Shown here piece after piece: positions 36,180 through 45,451 of a DNA stretch of 64,000 nt; within the stretch, counting starts at the first letter, position 1, and each line of letters starts with the position of its first letter. The stretch covers positions 1 to 64,000 of the forward strand of contig JADMXW010000023.1 of assembly GCA_015548865.1 (NCBI GenBank), read 5' to 3'. Both the position numbers and the translations under genes were made by a program. The notes under the pieces were generated by a model. That model searched no databases. It worked only from the letters and a program-made list of their open reading frames with translations, and had not been told where the DNA came from. The stretch is from Serratia marcescens (lineage in GTDB: Bacteria > Pseudomonadota > Gammaproteobacteria > Enterobacterales > Enterobacteriaceae).

Positions 36180-37822
36180 GTTATTCACTCCTTCCTCCGC
36201 AAACGGCGGCTGATCGCTGGTTATCTCGTCTCTGTCTCTATCTGCCGCTGGCGGCGTTGCTGGCATTTTTTGGTGCGCCGATGCTCAGCATTCTGTGGCA
36301 CAGCCTGCTCGACGATCGTAGCGGCACGTTTGGTTTCTCGAACTATCTGGCATTGATGAATGCGCCGGGCGTCTGGCGCGCAATGTGGAACAGTCTGGTG
36401 TTGGGTGCCGTTACCACGTTGGTGACACTGGCACTGGGGTTTTTCGTCGCGTATGGGCTGGAATGTACCGCTATGCCCGCCAAACGTTTTATCTCCTTTG
36501 CCACGTCGTTGCCGGTATTAGCGCCATCATTAGTGCTCGGTCTGGGTCTGATTTTTTTGCTCGGGCGTAATGGCATCGTGGGAAACTTGTTAGGTGTGCG
36601 CCTCAATATTTACGGTTTTTGGGGATTGCTGATTGCCAACGTGCTGTATGCATTGCCGCAGGCGATTTTGATCATTCGCGTCACGCTGCGCCAAAGTGAT
36701 ACCCGGCAGTATGAGGCGGCGAACGTGCTGGGCGCTACGGACTGGCGGCAGTTTTTGGACATCACCTTGCCAGGCGTGCGCTATGGTATTTTGAGCGCGG
36801 CCTTTGTAGTGTTTACCATCACCATCACAGATTTTGGTAATGCGGTGGTGATCGGCGGTGATTTCTCTGTGCTGGCGACGGAGATTTACAGCCAGGTCAG
36901 TGGGCAAATGAAGTTTGGCATGGGGGCCGTGGTGGGGATTCTGTTATTACTGCCTGCGGCGGCATCCATCTGGATTGAGCGTGCAGCCTCGCGTCGACAG
37001 AAAACCATCGGCACGTCATCTGCCATTCCTCATGTTCCTCAACCATTGCAGCGCCGAGATATTCCGTTTTATCTGGTGAATATGGTTATAGCGTTGTTGA
37101 TTGTGACGGTGATTGCCACTGTGGTGATTGCCAGCATGATTCGCCTGTGGCCTTATCGGTTGGACCTGACACTTAAGCATTACAACATCGATCTTGCTGG
37201 GGGATATGCACCGCTCTGGACATCCATCTGGATTTCAGCGTTAGCCGCCGTTATCGGTACGCTGCTGCTGTTTTTGCTTACATTTGGGATTCGTCGCCAA
37301 CCGGGAAAAAGCGCGGATTTTGCCGCGTTGCTCAGTGCACTGCCCGTGGGTGTGCCGGGACTGGTGCTTGGGCTGTCATATGTGTTCACGTTTAATACCG
37401 CTGACCTCCCTTGGGGGATGCTGTATGGGTCGGCGATTCTGGTGGCGTTGTGTAACTACTACCATTATCACACGCAGGGATATACCACGATGATGATGGG
37501 GATGCGCAATGTGCCCAACGCCATGGAAGATGCCACCACCGTGCTGGGGGGAGGCGTGGTGCGTATCCTGCGTGATGTCTATTTGCCTGCCATGCGACTG
37601 ACGCTGATCTCCGTCGCCATGTTCTTGTTTATGCGTTCCATGGTGACCCTCTCGGCGGTGATTTTTCTGGTTACGCCGTCGCTGCCACTGGGTGCTGTGA
37701 CCGTTATGCGGCTGGATGAAGCGGGTTTCACCTCGCAGGCAGCGGCTTTTTCTACGTGCATAATGGGGATTGTCGCTATAATGGCGCTGCTGCTTCATCT
37801 CTTGACGGGGAAACGCCAATGA
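36176..37822 (+). CDS. phnU: 2-Aminoethylphosphonate-type ABC transporter two-domain permease
   Basis: The 548 residues from ATG 36176 contain two fused permease halves. Each has about six membrane segments and an EAA-type loop (YEAANVLGATDWRQFLDITLP in the first; MEDATTVLGGGVVRILRDVYLP in the second, key residues E, G and P). This is the layout of PhnU2/FbpB-type permeases, where one polypeptide replaces a heterodimer. The longer frame beginning at 36068 lies inside the ATPase gene and is a shadow. The gene ends 37 bases before the DeoR regulator gene. Confidence 0.85.
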   Translation: MSYSLLPPQTAADRWLSRLCLYLPLAALLAFFGAPMLSILWHSLLDDRSGTFGFSNYLALMNAPGVWRAMWNSLVLGAVTTLVTLALGFFVAYGLECTAMPAKRFISFATSLPVLAPSLVLGLGLIFLLGRNGIVGNLLGVRLNIYGFWGLLIANVLYALPQAILIIRVTLRQSDTRQYEAANVLGATDWRQFLDITLPGVRYGILSAAFVVFTITITDFGNAVVIGGDFSVLATEIYSQVSGQMKFGMGAVVGILLLLPAAASIWIERAASRRQKTIGTSSAIPHVPQPLQRRDIPFYLVNMVIALLIVTVIATVVIASMIRLWPYRLDLTLKHYNIDLAGGYAPLWTSIWISALAAVIGTLLLFLLTFGIRRQPGKSADFAALLSALPVGVPGLVLGLSYVFTFNTADLPWGMLYGSAILVALCNYYHYHTQGYTTMMMGMRNVPNAMEDATTVLGGGVVRILRDVYLPAMRLTLISVAMFLFMRSMVTLSAVIFLVTPSLPLGAVTVMRLDEAGFTSQAAAFSTCIMGIVAIMALLLHLLTGKRQ

Positions 37823-37859
37823 ACGCCGTTTACGCCTTTACGCCAGAGAATTACTATTC

Positions 37860-38630
37860 ATGCTAGAAGAGACTCGCTTACACCGTATCCGCGCGTTGCT
37901 GTCCACATTGAACCGGGTCAGTACGGAAAAAATCATCCAGCATCTCGGTGTCTCGCGAGAGACGGTGCGGCGAGACATTCTGAAGCTGGAGTCCATGGGC
38001 GCGTTACGCCGCGTCCATGGCGGGATTGTCGCGACATCGCTGGAGCCTGAACCGCCGCTGTCGGTGCGCAACGCCGTGCGTGAAAAAGAGAAGCAGGACA
38101 TTGCCCGCGCAGCGGTGCAACAGTTGAGTGCTGGGCAGACGCTGTTTATTGATGCGGGCAGTACGACCACGCTGTTGGCGGATGAGTTGCTATCGATGCC
38201 CGGCATGACGGTGATAACCAATAGCCTGAATGTTGCGCTAAAGCTGACCACGGCGGAATCGACAATGCACCATGAGGTGATTCTGCTTGGCGGTCATATG
38301 GGGCCATCCATGCAGGCGACCAGCGGTGATTTGACGGTGAGCGAGATTCAGCGTTATCGCGCTGACGTTGCGCTTTTATCTCCGGTGGGGATCACCAGCG
38401 TCTCGGGGGCAAGCAGTTTTGCACACCATGAAGCGGCCATTGCTCGCGCCATGGTCAAGAACGCCAAAACGCGTATTATTCTGGCGGATAACAGTAAGAT
38501 AGGTATCACCAGCCGCGTCATTTACGCCACACCGCAGGAAATCGATATCATCATTACTGACGCGGGTTCCGCCGTCAAACCTGAATGGGCGCTGCTTCAG
38601 GCTCAGTGTGCTCACGCCATCGTGGCGTGA
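37860..38630 (+). CDS. DeoR-family transcriptional regulator of the phosphonate-type locus
   Basis: A 256-residue protein with the DeoR N-terminal helix-turn-helix (VSTEKIIQHLGVSRETVRRD, about 21-40) and LRRVHGGI wing. A sugar-phosphate-isomerase-like effector domain follows, with FIDAGSTTTLLAD and IILADNSKIG. It is the fourth gene of the importer operon and so probably controls this locus. Comparable AEP-type loci usually use GntR or LysR regulators, so a DeoR type, whose effectors are normally sugar phosphates, is notable. The TGA stop lies within a 10-bp-stem hairpin. Confidence 0.85.
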   Translation: MLEETRLHRIRALLSTLNRVSTEKIIQHLGVSRETVRRDILKLESMGALRRVHGGIVATSLEPEPPLSVRNAVREKEKQDIARAAVQQLSAGQTLFIDAGSTTTLLADELLSMPGMTVITNSLNVALKLTTAESTMHHEVILLGGHMGPSMQATSGDLTVSEIQRYRADVALLSPVGITSVSGASSFAHHEAAIARAMVKNAKTRIILADNSKIGITSRVIYATPQEIDIIITDAGSAVKPEWALLQAQCAHAIVA

Positions 38631-38632
38631 GC
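38610..38632 (+). terminator. Stem-loop at the end of the phosphonate-type operon
   Basis: GCTCACGCCA / TGGCGTGAGC, a 10-bp perfect stem with a three-base loop overlapping the stop codon of the DeoR gene. No T-run follows. Confidence 0.55.
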
Positions 38633-38755
38633 CGTGATGCGTTATGCGCAAATGTGTTACCTCTCTGGGAGTAATAATAAAAAACGCTTTTTAATTTTAG
38701 GGATATATGTTCATGATAGCGCTAATCCCTTGTTCATCAGCAGGAGTAGCGAGCT

Positions 38756-39184
38756 ATGTCAGTGTCGGCAAGAAATCAACTTTCTGGTGTTGTGGCGTCT
38801 GTAACCGAAGGCGCGGTCAATAATGAAGTGGTTCTGACGTTGGAAGGCGGGGAAACCCTGACGACTGTGATCACCCGCGCCAGCAGCAACACGCTGGGCC
38901 TTGTGCCGGGTAAAGCCGCAATTGCACTGGTCAAGGCGCCCTGGGTGATTTTGGCTTCGGCCAATAGCGGCCTTGTGTTCTCCGCGCGTAACCAATTCCG
39001 TGGCAAAGTGACATCAGTCATCCCCGGGGCGGTGAATTCCACCATCCATTTGGTCACCGGTAGCGGCTTGGCGCTGACCTCTACCATCACCAATGAAAGC
39101 GTGGCAGAAATGCAGGTGGGTGTTGGCAGCGAGCTTGTCGCCCTGATTAAAGCATCTAGCGTGATTTTAGCGACCAAAGCCTGA
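38756..39184 (+). CDS. Tandem Mop-domain molybdate-binding protein
   Basis: The 142 residues are two copies of the Mop (molbindin/TOBE) fold: SARNQLSGVVASVTEGAVNN at 4-23 is echoed by SARNQFRGKVTSVIPGAVNS at 76-95, and both halves end in a LVKAPWVILA / LIKASSVILA strand. Such dimop proteins store molybdate or tungstate in the cytoplasm. AGGAG precedes the ATG. No molybdate transporter or molybdenum enzyme gene adjoins it, so it appears to be free-standing. Confidence 0.88.
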   Translation: MSVSARNQLSGVVASVTEGAVNNEVVLTLEGGETLTTVITRASSNTLGLVPGKAAIALVKAPWVILASANSGLVFSARNQFRGKVTSVIPGAVNSTIHLVTGSGLALTSTITNESVAEMQVGVGSELVALIKASSVILATKA

Positions 39185-39193
39185 CGGGTAGGT

Positions 39194-39223
39194 TCGGTAT
39201 GCTGCTGAGTAGCGGCATACCGA
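39194..39223. terminator. Strong hairpin between convergent mop and exporter genes
   Basis: TCGGTATGCTGCT / AGCGGCATACCGA forms a stem of about 13 bp (one G-U pair) with a GAGT loop. It sits between the converging stop codons and can serve both transcripts. Confidence 0.65.
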
Positions 39224-41335
39224 TTATGCTCCGTTTGACCCCAAGGTGATAACCCGTTCGGCAGTTGCGAGCGTGGATTCCCTGTGTGCAATGATAATCC
39301 GGGTAATATTCATCTGTTTTATTGCCATGTTAACAAAGGCTTCGCTTTCTTTATCCAGTGCGCTAGTCGCCTCATCCAGAAATAGAATGCCCGGTTTGCG
39401 GTAGAGGGCTCGAGCGATGAACAGGCGCTGTTTTTGCCCTCCGGAAAGCCCTTCCCCCAGTTCCCCTATCAGGGTTTCATAACCCATTGGCAATGCCATG
39501 ATTGTATCGTGAATATAGCTGGCTCTGGCACACTCAATCATCCATGCGTCATCAATGTCTGGCTCAAAACCGCAGATATTCTCGCGTATTGAGGCGCTAA
39601 ACAGCCGATCTTCCTGCAATACGCACCCGATCATTTTGCGGTAGTTATTCACGCCGATGTGTTGAATATTGTTGCCATCAATGAGCACTTTGCCGGATTC
39701 GGGGGTGAAGAGACCACACAGTACTTTCATGAGTGTTGTTTTGCCCACACCGGAGGGCCCTGCGATCGCTACACTTTCTCCCGGCGCAATCGTGATATTC
39801 AACTCGCTGAATATCGGGGCAGAAAGGCTATCGTAACGAAAACTCAGTGCTTGGGTGGTTAATGAGAGCGGGCGCATATCAGCGTGAGCGCTGATATTGG
39901 GCATGAGGGTTTCTTTTTCACTCAGTGCGATATCGCTTATACGTTCGTTGTGCAGGCCCATCATGCGCAGTTGCAGGATAAACGCTACCAGTGAGGCAAT
40001 GCGATCAGAAAACTGTCCACGAAAAGCGGAAAATGCAACGAACATTCCGAGTGTCATCTGATTATCGATAACCAGATCGATGCCGAACCACAGGATCACC
40101 ACTTGATCGCAAGCGGCGATAAAGGTGTTCACACCACCAAAGAACAGGTCCAGCCGGGTGATGCGGATACCGGTATTGAGGGTGTCAACTTGCAGGTTAA
40201 GCCAATGGGTGTGCCGCCGTTCGCACATACCTTGCATCTTGATGGTGGCGATGCCATACAGCGTCTCCATAAAATAGGAGTTGGCGCGTGCGCTTCTGAC
40301 CAGCGCTTCTTCAGATAATTGGCGATAGTAGCTGTAAGTTGCGAGACGGGTGAGGATGTAGATAAGGGTGAAACCGACAACCAATAGCGTCAGGTAGCCG
40401 CCATACAGCAACATCATGATCAACACCCCCACTACCATGATGCTATCCATGATGGCACCAACCACACTAGCGGTGAAGGTGGCTCGCAGCGTGTCGAGTG
40501 AACCGAAACGCGATTGGATGTCTCCCAGCTTACGCTTTTCGAAATAATCCAGTGGCAGATGCAACAGGTGCATAAATAATCCCGATTGCCATTGCACGTT
40601 GATGAGTGTTCCCATCACCAATGATGACCAGGCGCGAACCATACTGATGGCTGCCCGCAGCAGAATAAAAAAAACCAGCGCAAGACAAATCAGACTCAAT
40701 AGCCCGCGATCGGCAGCAGGAAGGGCATGATCCATCACTAATTGCGTGCCAACCGGTACGATAAGCGTAATGGCTTCGATGACCAAAGACAGGCAGAAGA
40801 TCTTTATCAGCGCACCCTTGATGCCATGTACGCTACGAATCAACTGCCACGCGCTGATACGCTTTGTTGCCTCTTCCTCCTTGAACTCGCTACCCGGCCA
40901 CACTTCCAGTGCCACACCGGTGAAACAGCGCGATATCTCAGCTAACGCGATGGTTCGGCGCCCCTGAGCTGGGTCATGCACGACAAAACGGTTATGTTTG
41001 GCGCTGACCAGTACCACAAAATGGTTGAAGTTCCAGTGGAGGATACAGGGGGTTTTCAGTGCTTCAAGTTCGTTCAGCTCCACCGACAGCGCACGCGTTG
41101 TCATTCCTAACTGTGCGGCGAAGTCGTTTAGCCCAGCAAGCGTAGTCCCGCGGGTCGAGAGTCTGAACTGTTGGCGCAAGGTACTCAGATCGATATTTTT
41201 ACCGTAATAACTACAGATCATTGCCAGACAGGCCAGCCCACATTCAGAAGATTCAGTCTGGTGCAGCATCGGAATTCGACGGCGCAACCGTAGGTCCAAC
41301 TGGTCAACGCTATTTTTGCGCAAGTTGCTATTCAT
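39224..41335 (-). CDS. cvaB: CvaB-like microcin ABC exporter with C39 leader peptidase
   Basis: A 703-residue peptidase-containing ABC transporter. The N-terminal C39 domain has the catalytic cysteine C32 ([11 protein letters not shown]), histidine H105 (NFNHFVVLV) and aspartate D121 (VHDPAQG). About six membrane segments follow, then an ATPase with Walker [13 protein letters not shown] and signature [16 protein letters not shown]. It removes double-glycine leaders and exports the peptide through a CvaA-TolC channel. It overlaps the upstream fusion-protein gene by eight bases. All catalytic residues are present. The substrate should be the microcin at 43399. Confidence 0.92.
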   Translation of the reverse strand: MNSNLRKNSVDQLDLRLRRRIPMLHQTESSECGLACLAMICSYYGKNIDLSTLRQQFRLSTRGTTLAGLNDFAAQLGMTTRALSVELNELEALKTPCILHWNFNHFVVLVSAKHNRFVVHDPAQGRRTIALAEISRCFTGVALEVWPGSEFKEEEATKRISAWQLIRSVHGIKGALIKIFCLSLVIEAITLIVPVGTQLVMDHALPAADRGLLSLICLALVFFILLRAAISMVRAWSSLVMGTLINVQWQSGLFMHLLHLPLDYFEKRKLGDIQSRFGSLDTLRATFTASVVGAIMDSIMVVGVLIMMLLYGGYLTLLVVGFTLIYILTRLATYSYYRQLSEEALVRSARANSYFMETLYGIATIKMQGMCERRHTHWLNLQVDTLNTGIRITRLDLFFGGVNTFIAACDQVVILWFGIDLVIDNQMTLGMFVAFSAFRGQFSDRIASLVAFILQLRMMGLHNERISDIALSEKETLMPNISAHADMRPLSLTTQALSFRYDSLSAPIFSELNITIAPGESVAIAGPSGVGKTTLMKVLCGLFTPESGKVLIDGNNIQHIGVNNYRKMIGCVLQEDRLFSASIRENICGFEPDIDDAWMIECARASYIHDTIMALPMGYETLIGELGEGLSGGQKQRLFIARALYRKPGILFLDEATSALDKESEAFVNMAIKQMNITRIIIAHRESTLATAERVITLGSNGA

Positions 41336-42599
41336 AGACAGGACCTATAGCGCTGTGTTTCATGTCGTAAAACGGTGCCAACATCCACTGATATATTTTT
41401 CGTTTTTCGAGAAACAACGTGGTTTGCGCTTTCATCCCATTCTCCAGATAGAGCGTTTTGCCGTTATAAGGAATCGTTTGTTTATCCGGCCTGACCATCA
41501 CCTTATAGTAAGGAATTGCTGAGGTGCGGTTGATCGGTGCACCCTGATAGGTTTGCATTTCTTGTTGTGATGCGGGGGCTTTTGAGATCAGTCTCACCGT
41601 GCCGGAAAATTGGCCAAACTTTTCAGCAGGAAAGGCTTCATAGCGAATATTGACGTTATCGTTGATGGTGATGTAAGGCACTGCATCGTTAGGTACCCAA
41701 ATGACTAAATAGAAAGCGGAGAATTTATCCGGCATGATTTGCGCCAGACTGTCGCCCACGTTAACCATTTGGCCCACAGTGACGCTTAATGAGTCTACTT
41801 TCCCACTGGATAATGCCCGGATGATAATTTCTCCTTGAGCATCGGTATTCACCAATTCCTTTTGTAATTCATAACGCTGCAATTCCATATGAAAGATTCG
41901 GTTATCAAACTCAGCTTCCTGAATGCGAAGCTCGCTTTCCAGACTGGTGATTCTTAATGCATTTTGCTCATTTTGAGTGCTTAGGCTCAGTAAGTTATTT
42001 TGTTGTTGATAATAAAGTGCTATCTGATTGGTTAGCTGATCTTTATTGATTAACCCCTGCATCTGATAACGCCGATAATTCTCCATATTGGTTTTCATTA
42101 TATTTATCCCTTCTTCGGCGCGCGTAATAATTGCTGAAGAGTTCTTAAGTGCATCACTGTATTGTGATTTCTGTTTATTCAGTGTGGATAACGTGGATGA
42201 TTTACTCTTTTCAATCCGTGAAATAATATTATCGATTCGTACCAACTGATGTTTAATGTCCTTGCGGTGGTTATCACTGACAACACCGCTGCGTGTACTT
42301 TTACTGACGTCAATGCGATAGAGTGGATCGTTTTTTTTAACCTCTTGCCCCTCGTTGACATATTGCCTGACGACAAATCCCTGTACACCTGAATATATAG
42401 CTACTGGGCGAGGGTATGTACTAATTTCGCCACTGACGTTGACGCGTCGAGTGTAAGTGCCGAGGGTGACAAACGCGATAAAAGCGAAAAGGAAAAATAG
42501 GCAAACCAGTGCCGTTAACCAAGGCGAAGTTCCTGAAAGTAAAATGGCCTTTCCTTGCCATGGCGTTTTCCTGTGCCCTAATGCCTCCTGACGAAACAT
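41328..42599 (-). CDS. cvaA: CvaA-like membrane fusion protein for microcin export
   Basis: A 423-residue HlyD-family periplasmic adaptor with one N-terminal membrane helix (about 29-50, [18 protein letters not shown]). A lipoyl-like segment ([21 protein letters not shown]) is followed by a long coiled coil (about 110-240) and the beta-barrel end. It bridges the CvaB-like transporter to TolC, which is not encoded here. It is the first gene of the two-gene export operon and lies 31 bases from an ERIC repeat at its 5' side. Confidence 0.9.
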   Translation of the reverse strand: MFRQEALGHRKTPWQGKAILLSGTSPWLTALVCLFFLFAFIAFVTLGTYTRRVNVSGEISTYPRPVAIYSGVQGFVVRQYVNEGQEVKKNDPLYRIDVSKSTRSGVVSDNHRKDIKHQLVRIDNIISRIEKSKSSTLSTLNKQKSQYSDALKNSSAIITRAEEGINIMKTNMENYRRYQMQGLINKDQLTNQIALYYQQQNNLLSLSTQNEQNALRITSLESELRIQEAEFDNRIFHMELQRYELQKELVNTDAQGEIIIRALSSGKVDSLSVTVGQMVNVGDSLAQIMPDKFSAFYLVIWVPNDAVPYITINDNVNIRYEAFPAEKFGQFSGTVRLISKAPASQQEMQTYQGAPINRTSAIPYYKVMVRPDKQTIPYNGKTLYLENGMKAQTTLFLEKRKIYQWMLAPFYDMKHSAIGPVYE

Positions 42600-42630
42600 G
42601 CGACACCTCTCTGCATATTACGTTGTGCTA

Positions 42631-42757
42631 TATACCCGTCATACTTCAAGTTGCAGGTGTGTTGGCTACGTTCACTCATCCTAGTCACTTACCTGAGTAA
42701 GCTTCTGGGGATTCGTTCGCTTGCCGTCTTCCTGCAACTCGAATTATTTAGGGTATA
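42631..42757. repeat. ERIC element, copy 1 (127 bp)
   Basis: It runs from TATACCCGTCATACTTCAAG to CGAATTATTTAGGGTATA, with the internal GTAAGCTTCTGGGGATTC that matches the conserved ERIC core. The ends are long imperfect inverted repeats and the length equals the standard 127 bp. It lies upstream of cvaA. The second copy, in the same orientation, is at 46030. Confidence 0.85.
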
Positions 42758-43130
42758 CACTTGCCATTTTGGCGCTGCCAGCGTTCGAAATCTTCACGTA
42801 CTGAGAATACGTTCCTGTATCTGTGCGCTGTCCGTGGTGCAATGGCCAATGACGCCTGATGGGATAGATACTTAGTGGTGCGCTAAAGCATAATTCCTCA
42901 TCCTTTAGTGTCAAATGTACAGGGTAAAATTCAAACTTTTATCAAACCAATTCTTAATTTAATAAATAAATAAAGAGAAAATGAAACAAAAATTAAACCA
43001 CTTTCAGTGAAATTCTGGCGGGATGTGATAAATAAAGTTAGAATGAACAAAAACGTAAATAAAGATACATTGGATTTCCTCATTCTCTTGTGCATCTATC
43101 GATTCCTACTCATCAGATTTGGAGCGAAAA
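42758..43130. other. A+T-rich region upstream of the microcin genes
   Basis: From about 42890 the sequence is strongly A+T-rich (runs such as AATTTAATAAATAAATAAA) and should hold the immunity/microcin promoter. A GTG-initiated frame at 43007-43255 overlaps the immunity gene in another phase and lacks a ribosome-binding site, so I do not call it. I see no clear Fur box, although related microcins are often iron-regulated. Confidence 0.5.
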
Positions 43131-43412
43131 ATGTTATCAGGTATTTTTTCTCCAGTGTGGTTTTCAGTAATGTCCTATATTATTTTTTTACGCAAGAGAA
43201 AAACAAAAAAGCATTCTGTTCATATTTCATTTATTGTGTTTATGTCCTGCTTTAATGGTTTTTTTTATCCCTTATTTACGGGTTTTCTAAACGATAAAGA
43301 CATTCATTTTTCATTGGCAACGAGTCTGGTTTCTTCATTGGTAGCAATTATTTTAAATATGATAATTTTCCTTTTAGTTATATTAAACAGGAGGTCGTAT
43401 GAGAGAAATTGA
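43131..43412 (+). CDS. Microcin immunity protein, McnI-like
   Basis: A 93-residue membrane protein from ATG 43131 (GGAG at 43121-43124); the in-frame TTG at 43119 is less likely. It has about three hydrophobic segments. FSPVWFSVM near the start, FFYPLF in the middle and LVSSLVAIILN near the end each parallel segments of McnI, the microcin N immunity protein, as I recall it. It should protect the producer's inner membrane. The 3' end overlaps the microcin gene by 14 bases, so immunity and toxin are made together. Confidence 0.78.
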   Translation: MLSGIFSPVWFSVMSYIIFLRKRKTKKHSVHISFIVFMSCFNGFFYPLFTGFLNDKDIHFSLATSLVSSLVAIILNMIIFLLVILNRRSYERN

Positions 43413-43743
43413 CGCAGATATGTTGATAAATGTCTCGGGTGCAGGGGGGGATCAAACAGATAAGAACCAGCAACTACTTAACTCACTTGGTTCAAGCATG
43501 GCGTGGGGAGCTGGCTTGGGCGCGGTGGGCGGCCCTGGCGGTGCAGTAGCAGGTGCTATAACGGGTGCTGCGGGGGCAGCGTTGCAGACGGTCGTAGACG
43601 GTGCCGTTGCACACGGCCCGGTTAATGTGCCAATTCCTGTTGTGCCGATGGGGCCGACCTGGAACGGCAGCGGTGGCGGTGCGGGTGTATCACCCTGTGC
43701 GATGGATAAAGAGCTGGCGATCTTTCGTCCTCAATCGTGTTGA
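43399..43743 (+). CDS. Class II microcin precursor related to microcin N, with a two-cysteine tail
   Basis: A 114-residue precursor with a strong AGGAGG ribosome-binding site (43389-43394). The leader MREIDADMLINVSGAGG is of double-glycine type; cleavage is likely after G17, or after G14 by analogy with microcin N. The core is glycine/alanine-rich, and the block PVNVPIPVVPMGPTWNG (74-90) matches microcin N (PVNVPIPKVPMGPSWNG) almost exactly. Microcin N ends soon after this block. Here about 24 residues follow with C100 and the final C114, recalling the disulfide-closed C-terminal loop of microcin V. It would be exported by the CvaAB-like pair and kill related enterobacteria. Homology is from memory and no search was made. 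Confidence 0.85.
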   Translation: MREIDADMLINVSGAGGDQTDKNQQLLNSLGSSMAWGAGLGAVGGPGGAVAGAITGAAGAALQTVVDGAVAHGPVNVPIPVVPMGPTWNGSGGGAGVSPCAMDKELAIFRPQSC

Positions 43744-43786
43744 ATACAGACGAGTAACATAACATCGATTATAGTGTGAATGTGTG

Positions 43787-43811
43787 GGAGGGCAGCGCTT
43801 TGCTGCCCTCC
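43787..43811. terminator. Terminator between convergent microcin and yjbB genes
   Basis: GGAGGGCAGC / GCTGCCCTCC, a 10-bp perfect stem with a five-base loop, in the 85-base gap between the two stop codons. The T-rich tail is weak in both directions. Confidence 0.7.
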
Positions 43812-43828
43812 TGTCGTTGTACCGAAGA

Positions 43829-45451
43829 TTACTCTGCTGAATCTTCTGGGTCCGGTTCAAGCACATGATACGCTACGGCACAGAAGAGCGAATTGAGGCG
43901 ACGAATATCACCCAGTAGCCCCATATGTAGCGAGCTGGTTTCCAGGCTCTGCGGGTTCTGTTGATGCAGGCGTTCTACGTGCGCGTGTGAGTAGCGACGA
44001 CCCAGCAGAATCAAACGGTGTTTGGCACGGCGCAGGCGTTTGGCGTTGGTCACGTCTCCCGTGAGAAACACTGACATCGCCAGTGAGAGTGAACTGGTGA
44101 GACGTTGATGCAGTGCCAACAGCTCTTCCATGCCTTCGGTGGAGAGTGACAGTCTGGCATCCAGAGCCTTGTTAGTGAACGACGACGAAATATGCTCGAG
44201 TATGCCGCCCGCCTGTTTCAGGTTTAATGCCGTATCGATCACTTCAGCCCAGCGACGTGAGTCTTCCTCACCCAGATCGTCCTGACGAATTTGTGCCAGA
44301 TAGAGTTTGATCGCACTGTGTAACATATCAGCCTCTTCATCGAGGCGGCTTATCTCGCGCTTTTGCTCCCTGTCGCCCAATAACACCAGGCGAAAACGCT
44401 CGAGCATTTGTGCCACCACATCGCCCAGTCTTAATGTTTCCCTTACGGCATTGGCCAGAGCGAGGGAAGGGGTGTCCAGCGCACTGTTGTCGAGATAACG
44501 CGGTGCAGCGCTGGCGTTATTCATATCTTCATGGGGCACCAAACGGCGACAGAGACGAGACATGCTGGTTACCAGCGGCAGCATCAACAGACAGCGCAAC
44601 AGGTTATAGATGACATGAAAATAGATGACCGCTTCATCAGGGGCGTAGCCTGTGCCGCTGATCCAACGTGCAAGCGGGGCCAGCCAAGGCAAAATCAACA
44701 CGCAGCCGATAATCTTGAACAACATGCTGCCGAGCACCAATTGTCGGGCACTGGCACTTTGCCCACGTCCTCCGAGAATTGCCAGCACGCCGCTACCCAG
44801 GTTCGCGCCAATGACAATGCACAATGCCATTTTTAGCGGAAGCAGCGCAGTCGCTGCCAGCGTAGCAGTAAGCAACACGGCGGCAAGGCTGGAATAGCTG
44901 ACCATGGCGAACACTGCCCCGAGCAGCAGCGCCAGCAGGGTGTCGTCGGAAATGGACGTAAAAATCACCAGAATGGCACTGGAATGGGTGATGGGCGCAG
45001 CGGCAGCGACGATTAACTCCAGTGCCAGCAGGATCAACCCAAGGCCGATGCCCACACGCCCCAATTGGCCGACGCGGGTTTTGCGGTTGGAGAGAAAGGC
45101 GACAATCCCGCAGAGCAACAGCAGGGGAGAAAGCCAGCCTAAATCAAATGTCAGGATACGCGCCATGAGCGCAGTGCCTACGTCGGCCCCCAACATGATC
45201 ACCAGCGCTGGTGAAAGGGTAATCAACTGCTGTGATACAAAAGAGATCACCAGCAGCGCGGTGGCGTTGCTGCTTTGTACCAGCGCCGTTACGCCGATGC
45301 CTGCCAGGAATGCCATGCTGGTTTTCCTGATGCTGGCACTCAGTATGCGGCGCAGGTTTGCGCCATAAACTCTCATAATACCCGTGCGAACGATATGGGT
45401 ACCCCATACCAACAGCGCAACGGAAGAGAGCAAATGCAGCAGCGTCAACAT
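43829..45451 (-). CDS. yjbB: Na+/phosphate cotransporter family protein YjbB
   Basis: A 540-residue inner-membrane protein, near the length of E. coli YjbB. Two Na/Pi-cotransporter repeats carry the QSS signature (ALVQSSNATALLVISF near 56-71, and a second at YSSLAAVLLTATLAA). Several further membrane segments follow, then a cytoplasmic PhoU-like helical domain (about 340-530). YjbB of E. coli exports phosphate when internal phosphate is high. The gene is single, with AGGAT before the ATG, and is convergent with the microcin gene. Confidence 0.88.
   Translation of the reverse strand: MLTLLHLLSSVALLVWGTHIVRTGIMRVYGANLRRILSASIRKTSMAFLAGIGVTALVQSSNATALLVISFVSQQLITLSPALVIMLGADVGTALMARILTFDLGWLSPLLLLCGIVAFLSNRKTRVGQLGRVGIGLGLILLALELIVAAAAPITHSSAILVIFTSISDDTLLALLLGAVFAMVSYSSLAAVLLTATLAATALLPLKMALCIVIGANLGSGVLAILGGRGQSASARQLVLGSMLFKIIGCVLILPWLAPLARWISGTGYAPDEAVIYFHVIYNLLRCLLMLPLVTSMSRLCRRLVPHEDMNNASAAPRYLDNSALDTPSLALANAVRETLRLGDVVAQMLERFRLVLLGDREQKREISRLDEEADMLHSAIKLYLAQIRQDDLGEEDSRRWAEVIDTALNLKQAGGILEHISSSFTNKALDARLSLSTEGMEELLALHQRLTSSLSLAMSVFLTGDVTNAKRLRRAKHRLILLGRRYSHAHVERLHQQNPQSLETSSLHMGLLGDIRRLNSLFCAVAYHVLEPDPEDSAE

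Noticed and set aside
43007-43255. 82-residue hydrophobic frame as the immunity protein
   Set aside because: It starts with GTG without a ribosome-binding site and overlaps the McnI-like frame, which has both a Shine-Dalgarno and family-like segments.
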